A stretch of DNA of 55,415 nt from Thermomucor indicae-seudaticae (GCA_000787465.1 JSYX01000192.1:1-55415), one strand, 5' to 3'. Positions 1 through 14,214 are shown, numbered from the stretch's first letter. Notes: generated by a model not told the origin, from the letters alone. Numbers and translations are program-made.

Positions 1-460
1 TATGCAGGGCATACACATTCAACGCCCGCTTGGCCTACGTGAATACCGCCTTGCTTCATTTTAATCATTAATACTTGGGGCGAACGTCCTTCACCCAGGA
101 AAAATCAATTGGAAAAGGGTCTTTGCCAGCGGCGTCAAGTGCAAATGACAGGGAACCACGCCCATTACGCGTCATCGACTACGCAGTCAGTCAAACGCAC
201 AAATGCATATCGTAAGCCTTCTGTCGGTATAAAGTTTTTATATCACGGTGCAAAAGTATTTCGATTTCACAGCGAATCTTCGTCAAAGCATGGCGCAAAT
301 TTCACTTGGAAGTTGACGCAAACACTACCAGCCGAGGACGCAAAACGTTATTCAAAAATCAGTATAATCTTGTCTTAGACTCCCTCCTCGACCTCGAGAC
401 AAGGATTCGTTTGAGAAATGAGTGTATTATTGTCAATGATTTGATACAAATACGCAGAAA
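1..460. other. intergenic, contains one copy of a dispersed repeat
   Basis: No gene is supported here. The stretch lies beyond the 3' end of the HutD/aspartoacylase fusion gene. Positions about 74-133 resemble positions about 18613-18682 in the same orientation; see the repeat entry. The remaining open frames are short and of low-complexity composition with no recognisable domain. Confidence 0.5.
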
Positions 461-3400
461 CTAATAATTTTCTTTAGCTTCCTTTGGTAACACTTCACCC
501 TTCCTCTTGATAACTCCAAGGTGAAGGATTCGATCTCCAGACATCGCAACAGGATTGGAGCTGCGTCCAATGACCTAAAGGTCCATGTCAGAAGTGTTTA
601 ATTCTGCAATACAGGAACATACGTACAATCCCTCCGCAAGGAGCAAAGTATTCGTCTACCACATTGCCGAATATGTTTTTTATGCGTGCAATCAAATCGC
701 CCTTCCGAATAATGGTGTTCACACCTGGATATACTTCTAATACACCACCCGTTTTGGTGTATATCTATGACACGATAAGACTTATATCGACGGCTTTAAG
801 CATTAACCTCTTACCCAAAAGCCCTTTGAGCAGAGGACAGTGTTGGGAGGTCCCTGCAAAGGACGCCCATCCGGCCCGCAAAAGTTTTCGGTAGGATACA
901 TTTCAAGGTGATCCAAGATTCGCATGACGCCCACATAAGACCACTGTCATCAAAAATTATTTACATGAGACGCCAAATGACAACATTTAACGTTTCGCGC
1001 AGGAGGATATCATTATTACCTGAACGTATTGATTCTGGAAAAGCTGAGGATTGCCTATTTCTACAGTGATAGCCTTGATACCGCGAGCAGACGCCGCAGA
1101 CCGCAAAGTTCCTGCACGCAAATGATGTCAAAAGTGCCCGATAATTCGACATAGTAAGTAACCTACCATCTTGGCCAGAATTATGGAGCACAATCTGAGG
1201 CTGCTGCAGATGAGCCATAATGGCTGATACAGGATCATTCTGTCGGAAAGAAACGTAACCATATTAAGGTCGATAATCGCGCTGATAACGCGTATAATAA
1301 TTGCTAGTTTACCATATCTGCGCGGACGTAATAGGAGTTTACACGTCCAAAACTTGCCGTGTGCAGATCAATGAGATAGTTGAACTGAGAAATGACCTTA
1401 TTCATCAGTTGGTGGCAATACACCTGCGATGCAAATCCATCTTCCTTTCCAGGGAAGTTCCGGTTCAGGTCACGGCCGTCCGCAAACTCACGCTTATACT
1501 GAAGGTAGCCGACGACATTCACACAAGGAACAGCTACTACAGTTCCATGCAGCTTTCGGACATCAATTTCCGACACAACACTATGAAAAAGAAAAACGGC
1601 TTAGTATAATTATCGAAAGCGGCTCGGTGATTTTAAAGGTGGTATTACCGATGAATACAGGGGACACCATTCAGTTCGTTGCCGTGAACAGCTGCAGTGA
1701 TACCAACGACTGGTCTTTAAACAAGTTCATCAGACCATGGTTAAAAATTACTGCTTTGATAACTTTTCTGTCACGGAACAACATTTACCCATTTTCAGAG
1801 CCACGGCACACAATAGTGGGCATCCGAATCCATTCGTTCAAACCTTGTTTCACCATTTTAATCCACACTGTGCTAATTGTATTCACAGGAAAATCTTCAA
1901 TGACCAGGCGGTCACGTACGACGGGTGGCGGAACATCAGTATCTTGAGGCAATAATGCGAATGTAGGCGGCTCATACAGTTGCGTGCTATCAAACTTTCC
2001 TCGAAGCATCGCAATGCTATCTCGACGCATGCCCTCGTCTACAGACGCGAGTCCTGTACGCTGTAAGCTAGAAGCAAGTTCACCACCAATATCGTCAGCA
2101 GAGGTAGGCATAGCTTCAGCAGATGCACTCGCTTCTTTGGCAGCAAGCTTTTGAGCTGCCCCCGCGGGTAAGTTCCATAAAGGCTGGTCGTCGTAGACTA
2201 CGAGTGACGATTTACGTCGAGGTTCGCGCCGCTGGCTAGGTGCATCGCGCCCATCTTGTTGTGTATCTGTGGAAGTGGTCGATGGACCTCCCCCGGTATT
2301 ACTGGCAATAAGACTCTCAACCGAATCTCCAGTCGCCGGAGGTTTTCCGCCTTGCTTACGTTCAGCAATCTGGATGGTCACTACAGTTGCATCTAGTAAC
2401 ATATAGAAGAAATGGGAGAGGCATGAGCATCAACGAAGCAACTTCAAACTTGTTTATATTGCAAAAAGGAGCGAGCAGCTGACCAACATCATCTCTTCCG
2501 ACGGCACCTTTATCGTCGGATGCCTGGATCGCCATGCTACTCGGACTTGCTTCTTCGTCGCGCTCAATATAGAGAGTCTGGCCAGGAGACAAAAGATGCA
2601 CGTTGCCGTCCACATGGTTCTCATCGAGCGCTATCCGTACATACCCTTCTACGACGTAGACCAATACAAAGGCTCCAAGTAGCAATTTCTTCCCAGTCTC
2701 CCCGCTTTCGTTCGACACAGGCTGCCCTATCTTATCGATATGGAATTGGGCAGTGCCGAGATCACGCTTGATCATAAATTGCAAGTTAGTCACGGGTGCA
2801 TGAGTGACCTGGCAGCTGGTCGGCCTACGTTCCCCAGATCAGAAACATGAAAAGAAAGTAGCATTAGAATGAATTGAACGCACCAGGCTCCATTCCAAGC
2901 GTAAGGGAAAAGAGGTTTGACATTGGTTGAAATCTCCTCTCCTTTATGATTCAATAAGATGTTTGCCTTTTTGTTCTCGTTTGGAAGAACTATCGTCGTG
3001 CTAACATATCTCCGGTTATAAAGATGGCATCTCCTAATGCGTGTTCTTTTCTTTAAGCCTTACCATTCATAACCGGGGAAGACGGAAAAGTTACAGTTTG
3101 CATCAATGACATGTCGACTAAGACGCCAAAAGAAGGTATCCATCTTGAAATTCTTTTCTGGAGGATAGATACTGATCTCTGATGTCTTGCCAAGGCCATT
3201 TTTCCACGACTGTGTCTTATAGTCTCTGTTACATTGCGATAAAATAAAGAACAATGTATGAGATACAGCACACCCTTCTTACTCATATGACTCGTTTGCA
3301 TTGGCATCGTAATGTCGGTGACCTTTATTTCATGAGGAAACAGAGTGACGGTGCCGCATTTTGACAATGAGTCTCTCTTGATTACTTACGCGGGGTCAAG

Positions 3401-3535
3401 TACGACGACTTTCAGCAAGGTAGGCTCAGGCGAATCGGCTTCTAGAATAGAGCCTTGAGGAAGTTTACCATCACTACCAGGCATGAGGGCACTTTGAAAG
3501 GAAGGAGGTTGTTGAAGGGGCACCCCAGTTTTCAT
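461..3535 (-). CDS. HutD/Ves cupin fused to AspA/AstE zinc hydrolase
   Basis: Multi-exon gene. The N-terminal part matches the HutD/Ves family: a segment reading [16 protein letters not shown], then [10 protein letters not shown] and NFSVFPGYE, followed by [13 protein letters not shown] and [13 protein letters not shown]. These pieces are restored by introns near 3385-3217, 3055-3010 and 2883-2825. The reading frame then runs without a stop through a low-complexity Ser/Thr/Gly/Gln linker (about 2340-1960) into an aspartoacylase/succinylglutamate desuccinylase domain. That domain has [16 protein letters not shown] (zinc His and Glu), [23 protein letters not shown] (third zinc His), [20 protein letters not shown] (catalytic-type Glu) and a C-terminal half ending [10 protein letters not shown]. 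Start chosen at the first ATG (reads MKTGVPLQ) after the upstream gene's stop; a start further upstream is not excluded. Role is inferred: HutD is linked to histidine-utilisation control in bacteria, and AstE/AspA enzymes deacylate N-acyl amino acids. Confidence 0.8.
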
Positions 3536-3686
3536 GCCGCTCACCTTAAAAAGCAACTCAGCGTGACGCACGTCATGCAGAACGCGGTAGCGTAAAAAAC
3601 AGCTTCCGTTAAAAACAAAACACTGATCTTTTGAAGACTTGTTGAGAGATGATACAATAGATCTAGTACAAAATACATGAATATCG

Positions 3687-5321
3687 TTATATCTGCGTTA
3701 CTAAAGTCTCGCCAAGCATGAGAACTGTAAAGTCATTTGTGTCATGACCACGGCTCTTGAGAGCAGCTTGCAATCGTTTTGGCGGTTCATTGACGGGTTC
3801 GTTCGTTAACACAAACGTGCCCCAATGGATGCCAATCTACAGTATTATTCCGTTGAACAATCAGAATTAAGGGTAATCTTCAACTGGAGGAAAACAACTT
3901 ACGGAGCGTCTACTTTTGATATCTTCATGCACGCGAACAGCGTCTTCCGGCGAGCAATGGACAGAAGACATGAACCAGCGAGGCGAGTATGCTCCGATAG
4001 GTATTAAAGCAAGATCAAACGGACCAATCCGGTCTCCAATTTCTGTTGACGACTGTTAATGATCGTGTAAACTGTGTTAAGGTAGTCATATACCTTTAAA
4101 TGCCGGGCAATGCGGTAGCGTATCGAGATATTCTGCGTCATATTCTTTTTCCGGGTCCGTACCCGGAGGAACTGCACGGTACCCAGTATCACTACAAAAG
4201 ACGGTTACTGCCTATGGGCTCATTCTCGTTGAAGCATTGATCTTCTCACCCGCCAAAGAACACCTTGCCTTTGGATTGGCCATCCTTAATACCCTCGAAG
4301 CACCATGATGCCCATAGCGTCTTGTTCCGGTCGAAAATGCCACGACCAGAAAAGTGTTGGCAGGGCGTGCATGTGATTTTGACAGTAGCTGACTTTGAGT
4401 CCCTGGATGACAAAACGGTCTCATCCCACCAATCGAGTTCTTCGACGCGTGAGTTATCGTCAAGATTGAACCACGCTTTGTTCCCTAGTGGTACGTAAAA
4501 TCGAGCTTCCGGGTGCCGCTGCGCAAGTTCCTGGATGGTGTCTGCGTCAAGATGATCGTAGCTAGCATTATGTGTAACGATTATGCTAGCTTAGCTTATA
4601 CAGACATTCCCCTCCCGAACTTACTGGTTATGAGATATCACCACGGCGTCAATTCTCGGTAAATCTTTCAAGTCGCATGGAGGAGGAGTGTACCGTTTGG
4701 GTCCAGCAAACGACAAGGGAGAGCATCTAATGCCAAAGTCAAAACAAGCAACCGATCTGCAAAACGTGCTCTCGTTACCTATCTGAAAATATCGGATCCA
4801 AAAGGATATTAAGGCCATTCAACTGCACTAGTGTACAAGCGCTATAAACGTACGTATTCAGAGGTCAGACCATACAATGCAAAAATGTTTCCGTGGTCCT
4901 GCAAACTCACTGTCCGAGCCAGGTGGATACAATGGCGTCTTTCTCAGCTATCGATGGATCATTGATCAATTCCCAGTTCATTTTCTCGACCGCGGGCGGC
5001 TTGCTTGCTGGAGTGATTCCAGCCTCGACCTTCCGAAGGTTCAGCTGGGTGATCATTTTGAAAGTGCTTACGAACGTGTTTGGCAATGCCGAATCCCAAG
5101 GATTACCTAATCCCAAGCGTTATGTGAAACTTTCTTATGAGAGTTAGCCTTGGACCATGAGACATACGGAAACCGCCATTGTAGTGATGGTCTTTGGTAG
5201 GCTTTGTCATCAAAGGTAATGGTTGATGAGGCTTATTGGATGAACTATAGTACGTTGTGCCTGTGGCAGTGGCTGCAACACAAACAGCCAGATATCTGGC
5301 ACGGGCACGGAAAAACGACAT
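3687..5321 (-). CDS. NAPE-PLD-like metallo-beta-lactamase phospholipase, possibly disrupted
   Basis: Homologue of N-acyl-phosphatidylethanolamine-hydrolysing phospholipase D, a metallo-beta-lactamase-fold enzyme that releases N-acylethanolamines. Starts [14 protein letters not shown] with a short hydrophobic segment (signal anchor). Then come [40 protein letters not shown] joined to [10 protein letters not shown] (the HxHxDH zinc motif, split by an intron at about 4618-4561), [66 protein letters not shown], and an end at [10 protein letters not shown]. After WLG at about 4910 the frame meets a TGA inside the 12-base string GTGAGTTTGCAG before resuming with TETFLH and LQLNG. This is too short for a normal intron, so the gene may be a pseudogene or use an unrecognised splice. 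The family's usual His after WLG reads Gln here. Confidence 0.8.
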
Positions 5322-6560
5322 TCAGTTTTCAACACCTTCGTGTTGCCCTCGAAACATGGCTTATTAAAATAAGCTGAACCACAACCTTCCGCTTCTTGCC
5401 GCCAGGCGACCATAATTACCAATTTGCAAATACGACGCTACTTAAAGCATTAAATAAATAACGCTCTCGACCCTGTTACGTTTTTTAAGCATAGTAGATT
5501 ACTCTTGGTTTGCCTGGGTATCCAGGATATCGTACAGTGTATCGCAATGAAACGATCTTGGCAGTAGAGAAGAGTACGGACATGGATGAAAGCGCATGCA
5601 TGCCGTCCGACCAACTTATGGTCCTCCTGCATCGAGATAAATGTGGAAGGCACAAAAAGTCTCATCTACTGGGAGCCGGAAACAGATGTTACAGAACATG
5701 GCATCGTTCGCAGCTGAAGCTACATACTGTAAACTACAAGAGTCAGCGAGCAAGTAGAGTCTAATGAAGAGTTCAAAAGATCCCTGGCAATACACGCAGA
5801 TAATCCTGGTTAGCTCTACCAGGTCCAGACGTCTATGGTGCCCATCCCGCATACAGCCCGCTTGATAATATGCTTTTCATTTTATTTGTTTTTCTCTTGG
5901 CCATCGATGGTCAGGACAGGAAAAGAACATGACTTGGATCCAAGGGAAAGTCGGTTAGCCAGGTCTACCAGACAACTGGACACAAGTGGACAACGAAGAT
6001 GACCATAATGGCAGTACAGGATCAAACGTTAGACAAACGATCAAGGGAAACTGTTTTCGCTACGGATCCCGGCAGATACTTTGCGTCATCCGATCGAGGC
6101 CCATGCTATCTTTTCTCGTACAACGGCATTCTCTTTAGAGGAGCAACTCTAAATAAATTAGAGGGATATGAACTTTCAGGAAATGAACTAATTTGTGTCA
6201 TAAAGTCGCATGGATCTAGTCTTCTTTCTCTATTACAAGTGCAAGTCTGGCACGATGGATATCGATAATCAGTGCATCTAGACCATATGAAGACTGCTTG
6301 TTAATTAGAGAGAGAGAGAGAGGAGGGATGGCGGGAGAAGCGCAAAAGCAAAAAAATCCACACCGTCACATCATGCAAAAATACAAAAGGGGCGCCCTTA
6401 AGAGATCGCACTTCTTTACGTAACATACAACCTTTTTCTCTTTTGGCTCGCTTTTGCCGCCATCACCAGGTCAGGGATCTGCTCTTGTTACATTTCTGTT
6501 TAGGACGCGTTTCCTTCTTGTTTGATTGACAGATCACATGCTTCCTAGATCTTAGGTGAC
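5322..6560. other. intergenic / divergent upstream region
   Basis: Lies between the divergently transcribed NAPE-PLD-like gene and SET9. Only short open frames of no recognisable family are present, such as an 89-codon frame at 5999-6268 on the plus strand. A GA-dinucleotide tract occurs at 6307-6322, about 240 bases before the SET9 start. Confidence 0.4.
6307..6322. repeat. (AG)8 microsatellite upstream of SET9
   Basis: A pure AG dinucleotide run followed by a purine-rich stretch lies about 240 bp before the SET9 start codon. It could be a promoter-proximal GA tract, but no regulatory role is shown. Confidence 0.8.
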
Positions 6561-8798
6561 ATGGTTGATTTCTCGCTGCTCTCCCGATTCGATGATTTCT
6601 TGGCTAGCGTCTTCCTCGATGGCGTTTATTTGTGGTTCGCCACGAAAAAGATGAATGCTGATTGTCAGGGTGTTGTTGTGCCCACCAAAACAATTGTGGA
6701 TATCATAAAGAAGCACGTCTCGAAACCGAAACCAGACATGAAGGCGTTGGTAGCTGACCTCCTGGAGTAAGTATTTCCCTTCCTCTTTATTTTGTTATAA
6801 ACTGCGCTGCTGTTGTGGTGCATGGTAAGATGGCCCTTCCGTCTTTTTTTGTGTTCTAATAAGAGCTGCTGTAAAAATGGAGGTGGATCGAAACCAGTTG
6901 CCCGGGCAACACGTAAGGGAAAGGACGCTGAAACTCGCGATTTTAACTCATGCTTGTTCTAGAGTTGATATTATCAAGAAGTACCTCGCTGCCCGTGACA
7001 AGAAGGAGTGTGCGGCATTTGTGCAGCACATGGAGCGATATTTACAGATGTAAATGAATGCACTTTGAGGGAATGCCCAAAATCTGCGCGTTTTCATGGA
7101 CTGACTTGATGCGTTTTTTACTTGAGGTATATGCCAAATGCTGGGTACGAGGTCAGTGATACCAGACGATATACGGGCGCCAGTGAAGCCTGTATCATTG
7201 CGACTAAAGACTGGGCCCAAGGCGAGAAGTTGAAAACGTGCCCGGGGATGATCGCTACCCTTAACCCGGAGGAAGAAGCCAGGCTGAGAAACTCTGACCT
7301 TGATTTCAGCATCATGTATTCCACGCGCAAAAAGATGCCTTGCTTGTTCTTGGGTCCCGCGCGCTTCATGAACGTAAGTTAAACTGCAACTCATGTCGTT
7401 TGCTCGCCGGTAACTAACGAATCAATGTTTACAGCACGACTGCGACGCAAATACTTCGGTACATGACCAAAATGTGTGGGAGGATTTTATTCGCTGTTCT
7501 CTAACGTTACTTGGTGTAGTTTGTTGCTGGAGCGACCCACGTTACGTTCGTAGTGAAGAAAAAGATCAAGTGTGGCGAGGAGATCACTACCTTTTACGGC
7601 AAGCATTATTTCGGTGAGAATAACTGTGAATGCAGATGCGCCACGTGCGAGAAGTGAGTGATCTCAGTCTGGATGCCGTCGAGAAAGAAAAAATGCGTTG
7701 ACGAACGCCGGTATTCCTAGAGAGGGAAAGGGCTATTATGAGAAATTCAGGGAGAAGAACAAAGAGAAAGAAGAAGCGGAGGCGTCGGGGCCCAGAAGGA
7801 GTGGAAGAAGAAGACGGCAGCAGGCCGAGTCATATGAGCGTACGGTTTGGAACAGTTTCTGAATCTTTACGTAACCTTTTTCTGAACGCCATTTTTTTCC
7901 AGACTATTTTCCAAAGTGTAACTCAAAGCCCAAGTCCAAGAAGCGTGCATTAGAGGCCGTAGAAGAAGCTGTGACGGATAGCTCAGGAGCTATTCCAGAA
8001 ACATCGAGTGATGCGGAGAAACACCAGCTTGAAGGAGATGAAGATGATATATCGACAGAAGCAGAGCGCACTCGAAAGCGACGACGAGTTATGAGCATCG
8101 ATTTCCTTTGCGGGACGATGAATAAACACGACGACTCAAGTGCTGCCAGCAACGTCCGGAGTCAGCCTTTACCCCACTGCAAGGAGAGCCTATGCGATGC
8201 GTTTTTCTTACTCTGCGATGCAGCGAACGATGTTAACTATATCCATTCTGACGGCCAGTCTACGTTTACCGTGGACCCCAGCGCCGCTGCACAAATTTCA
8301 AGCATCCCAAAGGCGCCTCAGCCTCCTCCATGCGGACAGTACAAGTACCTGCCTTCTTCCAGGCAATACGTGCCTATTTCTCCCATGCCACTTTCCATGT
8401 ATCCATGGCCTCCACCAATGTACATACAGCAGCATCCTTATCATCTTCCGATGGTTCATACCCCATATTACCAGTTACCATATCCCTCTGCTCAACTTCC
8501 TCCGATGATCCCTCCTCAAGGACGGTCGGTTCAATCTCCCAACCCTATTTACCGCAACGAGCCTGCTCAAGAGAAGTCCCTGTCATCAACCATTCCAAGT
8601 TCTTCCAAGTGGGAGCAACAGATACCGGAACGTTGCATTGCATGTGCTAAGAGCTTAAAGGACAATCCTGAAGAGTGGTTCAACAACCCGAGCGTTGCCA
8701 GTGGTGCTTGGCCTCCCCAACGCTGTGCTCGTTGTGAACGCCACCTCCTCATATTTGCTCTCGAGTGGCCCCAACGCTCCGCAAATGAACGGGACTAA
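6561..8798 (+). CDS. SET9: SET9/Suv4-20-type histone H4-K20 methyltransferase
   Basis: Transfers methyl groups to histone H4 Lys20 in the nucleus (family knowledge). Exons by eye: 6561-6766, 6963-7049, 7127-7373, 7435-7458, 7520-7653, 7721-7839, 7903-8798. The N-terminal helical region reads LSRFDDFLASVFLDG, as in Suv4-20. The SET core has CIIATKDWAQGEKL, ARFMNHDCDANTSF (the family NHDC motif), GEEITTFYG and FGENNCECRCATCE (post-SET-like zinc cysteines). A basic, acidic and Pro/Tyr-rich C-terminal tail follows and ends in a second Cys cluster (RCIACAKSL ... RCARCERH). The 24-base fourth exon is unusually short but encodes HDCDANTS exactly in frame. Ends at TAA 8796-8798. Confidence 0.9.
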
Positions 8799-9448
8799 GC
8801 TCTGGCTGAAAAGTATACCTTTCGTACCAAGAAAACGGAAACACGTCCTCTGTGTTTTGGTTTGTTTGAAAAAGCACGCCCTTTCTGTGCTTTGTTTTCA
8901 AGGAGATGGACTCTTGGTGTCCGGTGCGATCATCTGTAAAGGATGCGTTTCTCCTTTATTTGTAAAAATACCTTCTGTTGCTCTTGCTTTTTTCATCTGT
9001 ATATTTTTGCTTCATTCTTCCACTATTTGCGTACATTATGTATCTAAAGTTCCTTCTTGGAAGTCTCACTACATCACATATTAAAAGTTCTTTCTTGCCG
9101 TTGTGCTTATCCATGAATATGAACTTTTCGCTTATTGGCGTTCCATGAGATCGTGGTTACGGAAGCGCGAAAATTCGGATAAACTTAAAGGCAGTTACCA
9201 GCAACAGCCCCCGGTTAGGACACTGTCAAACTTAAAACAAAATCAGGATATCAATGTCCATTGTTCCAGAAGCAAGCTATGGTTGAACTCTGTCGCGCCA
9301 TTCCTTTTGAGCAAACTCGTTGCTATTTATCTCACACAAGCTCTCAAAAGCGCAAGGCATCCATCGGGTAAAATTCAAGCTCATCCCGGCGACCGTCGAC
9401 ATTTTTCACGTGCAGCTATCCTCATCTTTAATATGCATCAAACAACAT
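8799..9448. other. convergent intergenic region
   Basis: 3' regions of SET9 (plus) and SDH3 (minus). Open frames here (for example plus 8695-9084 and 9103-9525) overlap the flanking genes or have no family features. I see no gene. Confidence 0.5.
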
Positions 9449-10244
9449 TTACAGAGAGGCAAGGTACAAAGATCCAACAAGGGTCGAACCCAAGACTACG
9501 TAACCAGTCTTGTAAACGCCCTTGATATCCGCAAACTTAACCGTGTCCCAGAGCTAAAAAGAAGAGAATCAGTATCCTACATGCTCCGCACTGTGTTCCT
9601 CTTTTCTGCATTTACCAAGTGTCTGACGCCGTTCAAGCAGTGATAGACGAATGGGAATGCGACAGTCGTCTTGGCGGCAATCTTCAAAGCAGCAGGGGCA
9701 GCAGCTGCACTTGCAATGAGACTAGCGGATTCAATAGAATAACCAAAAGCAGGGCCGGCGAGGTAGGCCAGAGCGCCGAGATAGAAGGCTGTATATACAT
9801 TCAGCGTCATTGTTCATTACTGTCAATTCCGTTCTCGATTTCCACGTACCGCCACCAAGGGCAACACCCGTGATTCTGTGGGCACCCGACATGTACCAGG
9901 TAATTTGAGGTTGGTAAATGGTCAAGTGGGGAGAAATAGGACGGTGCTTGCGTTGCTGGCGCAAGAGCTCGGATTCAGCAGCAGGAGACTGCTCGGCAGC
10001 AGGACGTGAGGCGTTAAAGTGTCTATGTATTGCCGCAATGGTTACTATTTGCTTCTCGGAACGAACGGGACAAGGGGGGTACGTATATACCTCACACCAA
10101 CGGACGTGGCAGCCGTGTTCTTGAACAAGGCAGCACGGGTGGCAGGGTCTACCGTGATAGCAGCGTTAAGTACAGTTGTCCATGATTTATTTGCAAATGC
10201 CTACTTTGGGCAACAGTCTTGAGAATCGTGCGGGTGGCCAACAT
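9449..10244 (-). CDS. SDH3: succinate dehydrogenase cytochrome b560 subunit (SDHC)
   Basis: Membrane anchor subunit of mitochondrial complex II, binding haem b and ubiquinone. Starts [13 protein letters not shown], an Arg-rich amphipathic start typical of mitochondrial targeting. The core has [43 protein letters not shown] and [17 protein letters not shown] (axial His region), with a last exon reading [14 protein letters not shown] and ending LYLASL. Introns are inferred at about 10204-10153, 10089-10045, 9849-9796 and 9619-9555. Three transmembrane helices are visible. Length and motif order match fungal Sdh3. Confidence 0.93.
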
Positions 10245-10433
10245 GGTCGATTAAGAGTGGGGAGTTGTTAAAGCAGGAACAAATAAGCGTCCCGACCTTG
10301 TCCACCTTGTCCACCTTGTCCATTGCTGTAAAGTGATGTCACTTTATACTTCAGACTCCGCTTTCTTCAGCTTCATTAGCGACTTCACTCGCAAACCACT
10401 TTGTCAATCGCAAAATCAGCTGCCATCAAGTAA

Positions 10434-12059
<1,626 letters not shown>

Positions 12060-12890
12060 CGAGCTTGCCAATCGCCCCACATTTCTTCCCTCCCCATCCC
12101 TTTCTTGTGCAGCGCATGTATATTACCTCTTTAACGCTTGTAAATAAAACCAGTGCAGTATTATGAATTAACTACGGGTACTTAATTAATGATCACTTTA
12201 TATTGCTTATGTTAAGCGGATACACTATGACAATTGGCACAACTCTGAGCAAGAAGCTCATGGGACAACATGAAACCAGTTTATTCCGCAGATGAATCAT
12301 GAATATCATACTGCATTTATCCTTCACTTTGGCGTCTGAGAGTGTTCTTTTTGCAGCCAAATTTTATGCAATTTGCACTGGACCCGGATCCATTTTGCGC
12401 TGGAGGTGACACTGATATGCGTCAAGTGCTCCTCTCAATTTGCGCGTAATGATTACTATATTAGCTACTTCCCTAAGAGTAGCAGACTGCCCATTGGGAG
12501 TAACGCGCTCTGTATCTGTGTTGGTCAGTATTCACAGAAACACAATTGGGTAGCACGTTCATACATACCACAGCAGAAGTAGCAGCTTTCTGTGTGAAGC
12601 AGAAAAGCTCCCGCGCCCCTCACCTCCCCAAGACCCTCGAGATGAATCTCATTGAACGCTTGTCTATATCTTCATGCGCCGTTACCTTTTCTTATCATCA
12701 GCAGCGTCGGTGCGACCTTTCCATTCGCACACTGCGAAAGGGGTCTTCAACGGAACTAGAATCAAAATTGTGTGAGACATGCAGCCACAGCACTTCGCCT
12801 TTTGACAGACTGCGCCAGTCTCTGACAAGACAACTGCTTGTGTTCCTCTCTCCTTGTCTCTGACTCCTATGGGCGTACATTCTTTACGTT
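12060..12890. other. intergenic
   Basis: 3' flank of ESA1 up to the decayed Fanzor element. AT-rich, with short frames only. No domain, tRNA or repeat is recognised. Confidence 0.5.
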
Positions 12891-14010
12891 ACTTCACCAA
12901 GAAGGCCCAGGCCTACGAGGATAAAGTGCCTTTCTTGCACAGCCTTTTGAACGACCAAGTGGACCTTTTACTTGTGGATGTCTGCTGCAGCTTCTTCTGG
13001 TTGCTGCAGTCCGCTGTCGCTGGCAAGATCTTTGCAAGCGCGTTGAAACATGAGCGAGGTTCGCTTCCTTTTTCAATACAGCGACCGTGCCATTAATCAT
13101 CCACCCCCCTTCCTCGTTGATAGTTGTGCGGAAGCTGCAACAGAACCCGTCAAGCTCGACAATGTCAGCATGGAGACCATGGACGAAAATACCTGCACCG
13201 TGCCGTCCGTGTCGTGTGCCATGAAGACATGGCATTGGGTTGTCAATATGGTGCTGGCATATTCTAACAGCAGATACGAAAAGCTCAACCAATTGCCGGA
13301 CGTCCAAGACTGCCCTCAATGCCCAACACTGACACGGGAAGGATACATCGATAACCCCGAACGACGGGTCGATCAAGGCGTTGGTTGTCCCCTTGAGTGG
13401 CAATCCCCGGCTAAGGAACGTGCTGCTCCGAGCGCAACATGAAGTTTTCAAAGGATACGCAGATCGTTGGGACTTAATGATTGCAGTATATGGCAAAGGA
13501 GATGTGGCGGAAGATCGGCGACCAGGATCTCGACGCAAAGACTCAGCGACATCCGTGTGTGTGTCTCGTACATCGACTGGCTCCAACCCAAACAACACGC
13601 ATCGATGCCACGCCTTCCGGAAGTCCAAACTCTGTCGCAGCGGCTTGGCACGCAACGGTTTAGCAGTATAATTGGCGAGGTTTGCCCCGCAGCTGTATTT
13701 TGCGCAAGTCAAGCACGGTTGCCAGGACGACACTCGTCAGGGCTCGCAATTGATCATAAAACGCAAGCAGCTCTACGGGCCCGCCTTTTTGAATCAAAGG
13801 TGGCTTGAAAATCGGTTGCAGCGGATAGAGGCTAGCGGTGCCAATAACCAAGAAGCTCTACGGCGACTTTCGACGGGCTCGAAGCATGGTAGCCTCGATA
13901 ACTACGAGCCATACTTACGGGCTTGGCTACCTTGAAGGGATACACTTTGCCCTGGACCAAGCCTGCAATGAAGCGCCGTGCTTGGGACACCGCACGCTCA
14001 ATGAGTTTGT

Positions 14011-14022
14011 CCCCCCCCCCCC
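14011..14022. repeat. C12 homopolymer in Fanzor remnant
   Basis: Run of 12 C residues. The likely coding frame changes across it: upstream a frame reads GHRTLNEFVPP, downstream another reads DKTVNDIMSDIENSQG. It may be a biological slippage site or an assembly or sequencing length error. Confidence 0.8.
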
Positions 14023-14214
14023 GGGACAAAACCGTCAATGATATCATGAGCGATATCGAGAACAGCCAAGGTGTCCGCCCGGCCTTACCTGCACTGCTCG
14101 CTTTTGGCGTCGACGGGTACTCAGCAAGCAACCGCCAAGGGTCTTTGCGTATGCGACTCGAACCCACAGCCTTCAGGATAATACTGTAGTTATTGCTTTT
14201 GGCACAAATAATTA

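Noticed and set aside
1429..1947. 172-codon plus-strand open frame
   Set aside because: Antisense to the AspA/AstE exons of the HutD fusion gene.
5999..6268. 89-codon plus-strand frame before SET9
   Set aside because: No domain, no promoter or splice support, and no recognised homology.
12894..13733. 279-codon open frame on the minus strand
   Set aside because: No recognisable domain, Arg/Cys/Ser-rich composition, and it lies antisense to the broken Fanzor reading frames; most likely a chance shadow.
14130..14170. GGTTCGAGTC-like tRNA B-box on the minus strand
   Set aside because: The T-stem does not pair and no A-box or acceptor stem is present; it lies within the Fanzor remnant.
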